In this document: one piece after another, positions 22,796 through 34,900 of the stretch
How positions within the stretch are numbered: position 1 is the first letter of the stretch
How the letters are laid out: each line of letters begins with the position of its first letter
Assembly: GCA_025331565.1 (NCBI GenBank)
Contig: JAFREQ010000065.1
Span: 1,256,501-1,320,500 of the forward strand
Reading direction: 5' to 3'
Source: Holacanthus passer
Lineage: Eukaryota > Chordata > Actinopteri > Pomacanthidae
DNA: 64,000 nt
The notes under the pieces: model-generated
Database searches by the model: none
What the model saw: the letters and a program-made list of their open reading frames with translations, nothing else
Told to the model about the DNA's origin: nothing
Translations under genes and position numbers: made by a program

Positions 22796-22905
22796 CCAAT
22801 ACAAGTGTTTCAATGCCAATGTTTTCTTTTTCAGTTCCGGTTTTGTTTTCAAAGCCACATTTTATTTCCGACGCCAAAATCTGAGTCACTGTTCGAGCTC
22901 CCAAC
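22796..22905 (+). repeat. Inverted repeat, right arm and longer repeat fragment
   Basis: The first 42 bp pair with the left arm. The fragment then continues through 'tccggttttgttttcaaagc', 'cacattttatttccgacgcc' and 'aaaatctgagtcac'. The left side has a weaker counterpart (minus strand 'ctgccaaattttgaaatcac'), so homology extends beyond the core. It is either two opposite insertions of one repeat or the ends of a fold-back element. Confidence 0.65.
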
Positions 22906-25900
22906 GCTCGAGCTCAACTTCGAGGAAGAAAATTCAAACTGGACTTTTGCAACTGATAATGTATCATGTTGAATTTAATTAAACAACAACTGGCATTTTC
23001 ATCCACACTGCAGGATTTCCTTTAAGATTGTTTTGTGCAATGTCATCCATCTAAACCAGTGCACTGGAAATCACTTTATTGGTTGAGTTTTTATAGAATT
23101 ATAAAATGTTTTTTTTTTATAGAGGAAGATGTTAGTCCAAGCTTTCCATCCAGCAGGTTTCTGATTCAGTTCATGTCTGTTTAATAAACCACTGTGGGCT
23201 TGTGTTTCTTGAGAGTCACCTGAAAATAAGGTGACAGTTTGGTCTCAAGTTGGGCTTTTTTAAAGGTCTGTTTCACATTCAGTTCTATTATGAATTTGGG
23301 ATTATTATTCAGATGATAAACATTTTGTTTCCCCCTGAATGAAAGTTTGTTTTCATTAACAGCTGCAATGACATTTTTTTTTATCACGAAATGAAACAGA
23401 TTTTACATCATGCAAACATGCATGTATGCAACTTTAATGTCCATTTAATATTGCCACTTCCTTCATAGATCTTGCCACACAAAATTACAGTTTGCGTCTA
23501 AATAGTAAGAGCAGACTCATCCTAAACGTCCAAACACTGACAGAGACTGTTTCTCAGCCGTCATTTTACGATTCTGTTGAGAACAATCCTGTAAATGAGC
23601 GCGGGAGTTTTATTGAAGTTTGATTTTAAAGATGGAAAACGAAGCTCAGCCTCCACAGTAATATCAGCGCGCAGGTGGAACTGAACACCTTTCTAATGCG
23701 GAGATGAACAACGGGGAGCCTTCGAAGGCTAATATGAGTATCAATTATGCATAAATGTGTTGCAGTTAGTGGTCACCGGTCGGCCATGAACGTCGACTTC
23801 AAAATAAGATCTTCTCTTTTATGTGACCAAAGCAGCCCGGTGAGAGCAGAGTTTGTGGGTGAGATCAGCTCTTCCAGGTACAGAGAACATAAATAAAGTG
23901 ATTCCCCGGATCAGTCGTGCTGAATCTGTGGGGACAGCGAAACATGTGGACCTGTGATATATCAAGTCATCTAATTGTGGTAAAGATGTCATGAGGTTGT
24001 ATTCAGGAGGATTTGTGTTTAAAGCTTTACTGAACATCATATTGTGGCGTTCATTTGGTACAAGATGACCTCATATATTCCAGGTTTAGGCTGTGGCAGG
24101 AGCTGTGAGCTGAGACGAGAGATCAGCTTCCCTCAGACCAGTTAATCTCCAAAATTTATTATACTTAAACACATATATGACACCGAGCATCATCGAGCCA
24201 TAAAAGAACAAATACAAAACAAAAAGTGCTTCATCTCCTGCAGGAACGACGCAAACCAGCCAAGTAAAATTGCTGAAATTAATTTGATCAGTGCCAAGGA
24301 AACACAAGATTGACAGAGTGTCATCAAAGTGACATACAGAGTAAAACACATACACACACACAGATTCTCTGTCCTTGAATGCTGAGCGAGCTCGAGCGAA
24401 AGAACTATAAAAAGGCAAAAATAAAGGTTGTGTAACTTGGCTGCACCCTGAAGATGCACTGTTAGCAACAACACATCTTTTAAAGTCTTAAGAATAGACA
24501 CTAATTATTATTTAATATCTATTGATCAACTCTTCTTTGATATTGAGGCCACGAAAAAGTGACTGAATAAACAGTGTGAAATGAGGCAGGCTGCACTGTC
24601 CCTTCGCTGAAGTGCGTCCTCTGAGGAGATGTAAGCGAGGCGCAACGCTCGGAGGCGTCCTGACAAACGCGGCTCCGCTAAAACATCTGGGAATTGTGTT
24701 TTTAAAAATGTCAGACAAAATAGGTTACTGTCGTCCAATATGACCCATATGACTGTTCCCAAAACAACTCATGAGAATGTTGCACCACCTCTTTGCTCAA
24801 GGTCTTTTTAAATGCAGGCAGCTGTAACTACATTTGTTAAAAGGGGAACTCTGTCAATTTTATCCATCAAAGTCTGTGGGGAAAAAAAGCTTTGTTGCTC
24901 CAGAAGAAGGTGAAGTCTGATAAACTGCCTTAAGCAATGTTACTGTAGTCGGCTTTGGTTGCGGCTGAAGACAAGTTTGAAAATGAAATGAGTTTGGAGT
25001 GAGAAAGAAGTGACCTCGTTGCACGTTCCTCACCAAGTCAGCAGTGAGCTTCAGACCTCCTGATTTTGCAGCGCTTTAATATAATTGATGATACACGAAT
25101 GTCTAAATCTCAGTCGTTTTATTTTACAACCACATCATATATCTGGAGTGGTGGAATGAACTCAGTAGGGAGAGACTGATCGATGACAGACACAGTCAAT
25201 CAGCTCAATCACTGACAAAGCAGCGCATAGGAAAAAGGACGTGACATCACTGAGTTTTTCTCGGCTGCTTGAGCTGTGGGCGCATTTTGAGTCGACCAAC
25301 ACTGACAGGTGAAGATAAAAAAAAAGAAGAAATATCTGCTGTTATTTGAACCTGCATTAGAGCGACTGTCTGACTCGATGCAGTCGTGTGCATTGTGTGT
25401 GCGGCCTATAAATTCTTCATCTCTTTGAATCCACCGTTCTTACTGCTGCCAGCTTTGCTTTAGCTCCCGACACAGGCAGACTGACAGACTGTGCTCGAGT
25501 CGAACAGGTACGAGGACAGTCTGTATCTCTGGTGATCCTCAGGGTTCCACAGTGTTTGGTATAAAATCCCAGATTGGTTTTACATGCTCGCCAAACTGGG
25601 TTATATCCTTCATAATACTTTGTCCTACAGAAAATTGGGGCACTGGCTGGATTATCATTTGGCTATTTAACAAGGCCAGACTGGGCCAAATTTCCTGGGA
25701 CATTTTGTCAGCTGTTGTGAATATAGTGAATTTGGAAAAAAAAAAAAAAAAGCCACAAACAATTGTCTCATTGACTTAAAGCAGAGTGTGCAAGTTTTTC
25801 ACTCGAGAGAAAAAGTCTGCTGATCGTCCTCCTCCACCTCATCGGATCGAAGTTGATCAGACTTTGTTTACTTTGTAATGACAGACAATGAGGTTTGAAA

Positions 25901-25938
25901 TTTGTTTTTGATTTGTTTTGAATCTGGAAGTATTATAT
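22906..25938. other. Intergenic, nothing recognised
   Basis: No family-like frame. A short A tract lies near 25736-25751. A POU/homeodomain-like 'atcaattatgcataaatg' lies at about 23739-23756. Otherwise unremarkable. Confidence 0.6.
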
Positions 25939-25985
25939 AAAAAGTCAAGGGAGCATTAAAGTCATTAATATTCATCCTCTGTATG
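25939..25985 (+). repeat. Dispersed teleost repeat, copy 4 (short sense fragment)
   Basis: 'aaaagtcaagggagcattaa', then 'agtcattaatattcatcctc', matches the family core 'aaaagtcaggggatcaccaa..gtcatta..attcatcctctgg' with few changes. Only about 47 bp are recognisable. Confidence 0.6.
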
Positions 25986-28744
25986 AAACCTCTGGGGTCA
26001 AAGTCATTAATGACAATAAGATAAATGGACAATAAACAGAAAATATGCTTCCAAAAAAAGTCTTCATGAGTCAGTAACAATCAGGAAACATTCAGACTTC
26101 AAACATCAGATATAACTCAAACTACACTATTGAGACTTACAGCTGATTTACAACAAAGAAAATCCCTGTCTGTTTCTCATCCGACGGTTTTCATGGTCCT
26201 GAGAGAATAATCACTAATCTGCAGATCCTCCCTTGGTGATACCGATGCTTCTTGAGTCTTTCAGACAAACATGTTTTGTTTCCATCACTGATTCAACAGT
26301 TGTGGCCGTTTGTTCAACATCGCAGCAACAAAGCCAATGTTCGTTTTGCTCCACACTGTTGCAGCTGGTTAATAAAGCTCTTCATTCTCAGTAAAAGGCT
26401 TTAATTGAAATTAAATTGCTTATGTGCTGGAGGTACATGGTGGATTTTTTTTTTTTTAAAGGCGACCTAATCTTCCCCTAAGTACATGTGGTCGACGATG
26501 CTCAAGCAAACTAACAAGCACACCTGCGTTTTAAGCCTCGGCATGTGTTCACCTGGAAGACGAGTCACACCGGTGAAGCTCATCCCGGCAGGATTCGTCT
26601 CACACTAAACCACCTTGTAAACCAATAAATAAAAATGACACTCAATTATAATCCATATTGTTAGATTCTCTCTTCTCCGAGGCGTCATGCAAATCAATTC
26701 ATTGTGAGACAACAGGCATTTCCAGCTTCATCTGCGTGCTTCCTCTCATGTGTTCACAATCTCCACCTGGGTGTTTCAGGTGTGGATCAGCGGGAGCACG
26801 AGCTTCGCTGGCGTAACTCGAGCTGTGTGAGTCTGTAAGCCCGTGTTTTCAGAGCATGGGAGTAAATGGCGGATTATGCACGAAGCCCCTCGCAGCAAAG
26901 CAGTCAGACAAGGTGACCCCAGAGAACAAGGCTGTGTTTGGAAGATATGGAGATCAGCGTGGTCATCCATGACCGCCAGCCTCTTACTTTACACACCATT
27001 ACCTTTTTTTTTTTTTTCCCCCCACACATTTTCCAATCAAACCTCTAAATTCCAGATAGGGCTGCGCCGCATCCCCGCAAAGCATTCACACATTTACAAA
27101 TCTATCTCCGACATTACTCAGCGGTATTTTATTCATACACAGATGGTTATTTGCCTAATAATGAGAGAGAGATTATAATCATGATTTAAATCCCACTGAG
27201 AATGAAGCTTTCACCAAGAAACACACGAGGAATTAAGTTTATCTAAGACCTGTCAGCACTAGAATTATTATAAGGAGCCATTTTCCACGTGTCTGACTCA
27301 CAAAACTCTGAGACTCCTGCTGCAAATATGTTGAGGTCCAAAACATACAGAATTGAATATCACTATTTTAACCATTGCCAGATATGTTGACAACTTTCTT
27401 TTGCATTTCAAAATGTTTTTAGTCATATAGGAACATTACAGAAGGCGCGTTCCTGGATTTGATGTTCTCGTCATACAAGCATTTCCTCAAATGACAAAAT
27501 CATGAAATTATTCAGATATTCGACACTGGTCACTGACAATACAAAAGAATTTCAGACACTGCTCCAGTTATTTCTTTTTATTTGATACAAACATATATTT
27601 TCATGCATTCTTTCACAAATTGAAAATGTAAAGTACAAATACTTCAAACGTGATATGTCCAATAAACAAATAACACAATATTGTTGAGTGTTAAAAAAAG
27701 TAAATACACACAAGTACACACATGCCATTAAGAACACAAATATAAAGTACTTCAGTTGCAGTTTACTATCCCCGAAATCATTGTCTACATACAACAACAA
27801 AAAAAGTGCTAAAATTCCTAAAGGTTTTTTCTTTCATGCAAGATGATAGTTAGATTTTTGGATAGAGACCATTGATTGTACACAACTTTTTGGTTTTATT
27901 GTGGGCTCATTTGAATGCATGATAAACTGTAGGGTGTAATATTTCTCAACACTACAAAATGGCAAACTCATTATACAGTGAATGATTTCAGACACCGTCT
28001 TATCTTTCTCATAAAAAGAAAAAGTATCGTCACGTTGCTTCAAACCTGCTTTCGGAAACACGTCTAACATGATGGTCAGAGAACGTGTTCAACGACCGTT
28101 CACAGTGATAAAGTATGTTCCTGTCGTCACTGTCAAGATGAGACGCAGCATCTGTCCATAATGGCGTCATGTCATGTTTATGCTTGTGGGCAGGTCTGTA
28201 AATCTCAGTTAACTGTTGACAACAGTCAACGGCTGCGCAGCCCAAAATAGTTACGCACTGGCTCCAGAGCAATAAACTTTCAACAGTCCTCAACTTTTTG
28301 CTTTTGTTCCGACACCTTTGAGAGATCATTTCTTATATTTCTGTTCCCTTAAGATGCCTCCTGAAATCATGTCAGAGTGTTCAAAGCAACTCAGGCTGAC
28401 GCTGCCCTATTTCAGTGACAAGACAGGCGAGGGAGCAGTATTCTTCTCAAAAACAACGATCCGCTGCGGAGATACTCTCAATACTGTCTTTTTGTGGCTT
28501 GTGAGTGTGCGAGAGTGGATTCACTCACAGCGCTACAAAGCCCAGACTCAATAAAGTTTAGACGTCAAGAAGGGATCCCCTCACTCGACTGACAGTCTTT
28601 TGAAACTGAGCTTCATATCCGTCTCTAACTGTGGCTACTTGAGCCTCTTTCACATGCGCTGTAGTTCCTGAAGTTTATGGGATGAACCCACAGCTGTTGA
28701 TTCTCACTGTTCGCTCGTGCAGCCAAGCTCAGGAACATTTACAA
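25986..28744. other. Intergenic, nothing recognised
   Basis: Contains T12 near 26445 and T15 near 27005. At 27.5-28.3 kb an AT-rich run carries a 99-codon minus-strand frame (28030-28329), with a minus-strand AATAAA near 27577-27582. It looks superficially like a minus-strand 3' exon but resembles no family. Confidence 0.55.
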
Positions 28745-28786
28745 TCTTCTGACATTGTCACACAATGTCATGACAATGTCAGAAGA
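28745..28786. repeat. Perfect hairpin, 16 bp stem and 10 nt loop
   Basis: The left arm tcttctgacattgtca (28745-28760) is the exact reverse complement of tgacaatgtcagaaga (28771-28786). The loop is cacaatgtca, which itself repeats the 'acaatgtca' of the right arm. The structure is clear. No function is known, and no mature-miRNA-length stem extends beyond it. Confidence 0.9.
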
Positions 28787-28894
28787 GGAAGAGGAATAAG
28801 ATAAGAGAAGAAGAAGATGTGGCCAAATGTATGTGGACACTCAATATCTAAATCTGAAAAATTTCTAAATCCAAAAACTTGCAGTTCTGCTGAA

Positions 28895-29150
28895 GACTCA
28901 ACTGCTTCGAGCTGCCTTTTATTCAATTATTCTAATTAACTTATTTTAACTATTTATAACTGCACTCTAACTTTATCTATATATTTTATAACTGTCATAT
29001 TATTTTAGCTTCAGTTCTAGCTGTTAATATTTCATCTTCACTTTGCTTTTTAATGTCTTGTTTTATAATGTGCTTCTCTGCTTTTATTGTCTTGTGTAAA
29101 GCACTTTTTATATTGTCTTGTTGCTGAAAGATGCTGTGTCAACAAACTAT
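28895..29150 (+). repeat. Non-LTR retrotransposon 3' tail
   Basis: The sequence 'tttttaatgtcttgttttat', 'aatgtgcttctctgctttta', 'ttgtcttgtgtaaagcactt', 'attgtcttgttgctgaaaga', 'tgctgtgtcaa' follows the typical fish LINE 3' end ('tgtaaagcactttgaattgc..tgttgctgaaaggtgctatata'). No coding portion is attached. Confidence 0.65.
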
Positions 29151-31659
29151 AAGAAAAGCATTGGCCGTAAACAAGCCACAGATTCAAATACGTCACCAGT
29201 GGAGTGTTTTGTTTGTCAGATGGATGTAAACCTTTACATGTTCGTCCCTGCACCAGCATTTAGCCTAAAATGTCACGAGGTGGGAAATTGGTTGTACAGA
29301 TTTATCCTGAGTAGCGTTCCTCGCTCGTATTCAGACGCGACCCCGTGCAGGAAACGTCCCTGAACATTTCAGGGATGGACTGCATGTGTGAAACAGGGCT
29401 TTAATCTGCAAAGTCACTCAGTCGGTCTCTGCCAAACATTCCCATATGGTGAGGGAAACACACACAGAAAAAGGCTTTGGAAGGTATTTGAAAGCAAACA
29501 AAGCTGACTTACTGTAAAGCCATTTTCTGATGTTTCATCACTGTCCTCTCCTAAACCTTCACCCCACTCAACCCCATATTAGTCTTGTCTGAAAGTCACA
29601 TTATTGCAGCGAAATCCACCACAGGCCACCCACTGACATTCTCCTCATGCAGGATAAAATTAACAACAGTCCACTCACTTTGCTTTCCAAAAGGAAGTTT
29701 TAAAGCCAAGTAATTATTGATGGAGGTGTGAGCCAAGGGCAGCGGGCTCTCTCTGTGAAGTCTGCTCGGGCTCCAGTACAAAGCTTGGTGACCTCGCCGG
29801 ATCCTTCTTATGCAACAAAATGCCAAAAAAAAAAAAAAAAAAAAGAGGCTGCAGTGGTCTCTTCATAATTTAATGAAAGAGACGGAGCCCCTGAAGACTG
29901 TGATTTTTCATTTTGAAGCGGCAGTTGTTTTAAATGTCTCCAAAGTACGGGACAGAAAGTTAAAACTCAAACTGTGAACTCAGACTTTTAACATCTCTTT
30001 GCTTTAAATTGAAGTGTAGTCACATATTTAACACATGCATCGTAATATTATCTGTATTAGGTACTTGGGGAATGAAGAACTTTTCCCGCCCCCATCTGAC
30101 ATATTATCACCATATAAACTTATATACAGACGTGAGGCTGACATTAGTAATCATGTGAATTATGTTTCTCTTCATGTGATAAATCCAATATTCTCCTCAC
30201 ATGTAACTCTGGTTTGATGTTAGTTTAGAGTGGGTTTATCTGAGCTTTTGCTTCTTCTGGAAATGAGGTTGATGAGAGTCAATATAATGAAACCAACAAA
30301 AACACACAGCAGATTTTTGTAAAAGCTGAAGAGAGAATGTATCACTGTTCTTGACTTGTTCCACATTTAATTGGTTGTCAATATAAAAATATTGAACATA
30401 TTGCTGAGTAGTTTTATGTTAATGTGCATTTCAGATTGTGTTTTCAAAGAGTCGGTGACAAATGTCAAGTCACCACTGAAAGCAATAATGTCACATTGGT
30501 GCACAAACAAATCCCATTAGATGTGTCATAAATATTAATTGATGGTTAACCAACAAATTTTTGGCCTTCAGATCAGAGGTGTTAGGATTTAAAATGATGT
30601 GGGACTAATTGACAAATAACAAAAAATATTTTTATTTCTTTTACTTTCCAGACTGAGGAGGTTTGTGAAGGAACCGCAGCGAACTCACCCTGTCCGAGTC
30701 GGCTTCATGTAACTTGATGTAGCTCGTTGTTAGATGCCGTCATGCAGAGAAACAGAGTCTCTGCCTGTAACATAGTAGAATCATAGTTGACATGACTATT
30801 TCTGAAATACTGGTGTGTATTTTTTGCATTATGGGATGAAAAGTAAAAGTACTGCATTATATTTTAATGAGGTGAAATGGAACTTGCCTTCCTTGCTTCT
30901 GACAGTTGCTTTATTTGTAGAGTAGTAAGTAAACTGGAATCATGGATTTGAGGCTCTGGTCATAAACGATTCCATGCATTTGAGTAAATATCAGCCGTTT
31001 CATGTTCAAATCATGTGAGATTTGCTGTCTAGCAGCAGAAAATAATCATGTCACTGTGTACAATGTTTGCTGTTTGTTGACACGGCTGTTGATCTGTTTA
31101 ATCACCTTGCAGTTTTCCAGCCCCCGAGACTTCAGGCTTTTAATGTTCTCTTGTGAACATGTGCCAATTAGATGCCACCACAACCTGCACCGAGATCTGT
31201 CGGCGTTTTGAAAATCCACAGTTGCCATTATAGAAAGAAAAAGTCTGTTTTTTTGGCCCATCTGAAGAGTTGTTTTTTTTTCTTTTTTTTTTAAGGATAC
31301 TACACGGCCTCACAAGATTATGCACATACAAAATACTTTGAATTACAGTACGCATTTACCATGATGCTGCCATGTTCCGGCTCAGACCCAAAACCACAAA
31401 GCATTGAATTGATGTCAATACAAAAGCAGCATGCAGGGAACGGTACGATGTGTAACTGGGAGACGGCTCACCAGCAGATCACCGGCAGAGACATTTAATT
31501 ATGAGTAAGCATGCAGGGTGTGCTAAACGTGCATCCTGTTCTACACCAGCATCGCGTCCTTTCATTTCAAACGTGAAGGAGAGTAGAGAAGTAGAGATGT
31601 AGATATCTCCCTCAAACCTCCATATATTAGAGACAAGCAGCTGTTAGGATTGATCCTGT
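29151..31659. other. Intergenic, nothing recognised
   Basis: An A21 run lies at about 29824-29844. Otherwise AT-rich unique sequence with short chance frames. Confidence 0.6.
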
Positions 31660-31960
31660 GGGGGGTTTGAATATATCCGTCCAGTAGTTGTCAAGACATT
31701 TCACTCTGAACCATAAATGTGAACATCCAGCTCGTTCTCAGATACATCAGCTCGGTCAGTGGTCCGACGCTTCAGACTCTGAGGCAGGGATTGGGATTGA
31801 GAACGTGTTGGAACCTCGTGGTGGAAGAAAAGTCAGGGGATCGCCAAAGCCACCCGGATTCATCCTCTGGGACCATAAACATCAGCACAAACAAACCAAA
31901 CCATTGAATAGTTAGAGATTTTTCCATCTGGACCAAAGTGGCGGCGCAACCAACCCAGCG
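31660..31960 (+). repeat. Dispersed teleost repeat, copy 5 (sense)
   Basis: Blocks 'ccagtagttgtcaagacatt', 'tcactctgaaccataaatgt', 'gtggtggaagaaaagtcagg', 'ggatcgccaaagcc', 'ggattcatcctctgggacca' and 'tctggaccaaagtggcggcg' lie in family order. This is the longest sense copy in the window. Two short overlapping + strand frames inside it are by-products. Confidence 0.75.
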
Positions 31961-34900
31961 AGACACTAACAAACATAACACTTTAGTGAGCAAAAATCTT
32001 AAATGTCAACAGAGGACGACAATGACTGGATCATATCTGATATTTAAAGTTGACATTGTCAAATTAAATTTAAACTGAATGCCTGCGTTACCTTACAGAA
32101 ACATACATGAAACTCTCTGAATCTCGCTGCACTTAAAATCTTAAATTTGATGAACAGCAGCCTCTGAAGCGCCGTGCTCTCCTTTCAGTCCTTGTTTCTG
32201 GGAAGATGCAAGAAAGAAAAGCTCCATGTCGACCTCACTGGACAATACAAGATAACTTTATTGCAAACAATGAATAATTAAAACGAAACCTTCGCAGCTC
32301 AGATCATTTCATTGCGATGCCAACATGCAGTGATGTAGCTAATGAGATTTTAGTAATGGACTGATTTCTCCCACAGGTGCTGTAATGGCTGCACCTTCTC
32401 CGGGTTTTGGTGGAGCCAGGAAAATTGCCTCGCCATGAGCTTCGTACCCTGATGAGCTTTGAGTTCTGTGAAGGAGATGCAGCTCCTTTATGATCTCCTG
32501 AATGATTGTTGCATGTTGCAGCCACATTTTGCTATTTTCTGCCTCTTTACTTGAAGCGATGTCAGACAAAAACTCTCACGTCATAAAGACACATAGATTC
32601 TTGTGTGGGAATGAAATATGTGTAGGTTGCATCTGTCATTGCTCACTTACTCAAATGTCTTTGAGACACTTCTGGAATATATTTAAATAAAAAACCCTGC
32701 ATGTCAAGCTACTTTTTAAATACTTATTAAAGGCCAATTTCCCAGCTTTTAATGACTTCTTTTTCTGTTTGATTTGATGTCTAATTAGTCACTAAAGGGA
32801 GACAAAATTGTCATTCACATATAAAGGTTTTGCAGTATTGGCCATGTAGTAGTTTTTAGATTTCATTACACTTTCATGATGAATTCCCTCGACTGTTCAG
32901 GAGAGATTCACAGCCTCGAATCACATGACTGGATTAAAAAAAAAAAAAAACACACACACACACACACACATTGGAAACATGACAGCTGTGACAGTAACTG
33001 TCAAATTCGTCATGATTATGCAATTATAGCAGCAACACAACTGATGTAGAATTAGGCCAGAAAAAGGAGGAGGAGCTGCGTTCAAGAGCCTCACAATCTC
33101 TTCTTCTCCTTCTTTAATTAAATACCACCACAAACCTGCTCCTATATCCAACATAAAGTATGAATTGCACAACAATTCTGAAATGTTTCTTTCACTATTT
33201 AGCTCCCTCATCTCCTAAACCTTTTATTTGAGATGTGTGAAATATCTAATTGAGCACTGAAACTCTCCATAGAGCTGTTTTGCAAAGCGAACAAAATTAA
33301 AATTCGCCTCACTAAAGGACAATAATTATTCACTGTGGGCTTTTCTCTGAATGCCAGCCGCTGCACATGCGGCTCAAGTTGAATCGAATGACGCACCCAG
33401 ATGAAACCAGTATGTTTATGAGAGAACATCTGTGAGATATATGCAGAGGGACATTTTACTGTGAGCTGGAAAACAGGCTTAACATTGAGGTGCTCAACCT
33501 AAAGCTTTTAATATATTCAAGCACATTAGAGCAACATACAGGTGTTGGACATAATGACATGTATAAACATCAGAGAGATATGCTAATAGAATTTTGCTGC
33601 ATTATATTGCGAGTTATTTTGTCCACGATCCGTAGGTGGACATGGCTGCTGATCTGAGTCCTGCACGACTCCCACAGAATACCTCGGGCAACACGAGTGT
33701 TTAAGATCCACAAACACGTCTGGACCAGATTAACAAATTCCCCTGACGTTAGCATCAGAAACTGGTCCAGACATTTTAAACATTAAATCATACTGTAAAT
33801 CCAGTCGTTCCTCGTCGTCGACGGGATGCACGAAATGCAGCTTTCGACCACGTCACAGTTCCAACAACCTCTTCATCCACATGTCAAGAAGCTTAATTGT
33901 CATTCAGACATAATAGCCCGCGCTCGAGCATATGGGTCCGGCCGAGCCGTGTGCAGAAGGTGCCAACACATGGCCACTTCACGAGCCTAACCAACAGTGA
34001 ATCTCAGAGGAACCTGTGAAATGTGAGCGGCACTAAAACCGACAGCTCTGTGAAAGCTTGTTTGTGCATCTGCTTGACCAAAGAAATCACTGCGTGTATC
34101 CACCTTATGTTTCATATTAGGACACGTGTGTGAAGTTTATATGTTTTGAAAGGATCCTGATTTGTGTGGACTTCTGTCGAGGCGTCGCCTTTTTTTATTT
34201 TTTGTTATTTTTGAAACCACATTCGACGCTAGAAGGAAGCTGAAGTTGTTGAAGTGTGATTTCTGATTGTTATTGTCAGCACATCTCAGTTGTTGGAGAG
34301 ACCGAGCTGTGGCCAGATGGTCACAGGTCCAAGGCTCAGCGCTCAGGTTTCCAACTGGTTTGCAACTGACAGTCAACATAATCCCCACAAATTTGCAGTG
34401 TGAAAAGCCTGAGTCAGACTCACCTGCTGTGCCGGAATACGAAAAGCACATTTTCTTTAATTTTACACTTATGAATGTGCAGGAATATGAGTTTTGGCTG
34501 GGTGATATTAATCCTCAATATATTCCAGTATTAACATTAGATTTCATGTGACAGAGAAAAGGGAGATCTTTTTAAGAATTTAATTCTCTAAGCATTAAAA
34601 AATAGCTTGTATGCAGTTCATACAGTGGAAATAAGTGAACAATATTGGAGGTGTTTTCAGTTGCAGTGCTGATCCTCATGTAGGAACTGGTGTCTGGGGT
34701 AGTGAGCACACGCAACTAATGAGATTCCACCTGCGTTGCCTTAGGGTCTGCAGCTCCGTGACACACTCCGCGAGTCTCTGAAATCCACGTGTGCGCACAG
34801 ACACACTGCTACACCACATGTGAACGTGCACTCTATTGAACTCATATGTTGGCCGTCGTAATTAGAATTTTTAATTGGAGCTGCAGCATGTTGCAGGAGG

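Noticed and set aside
30770..30940. Possible second hAT-type element ('aagtaaaagtactgcattat')
   Set aside because: Only one short block resembles the family; the other blocks and ends are missing.
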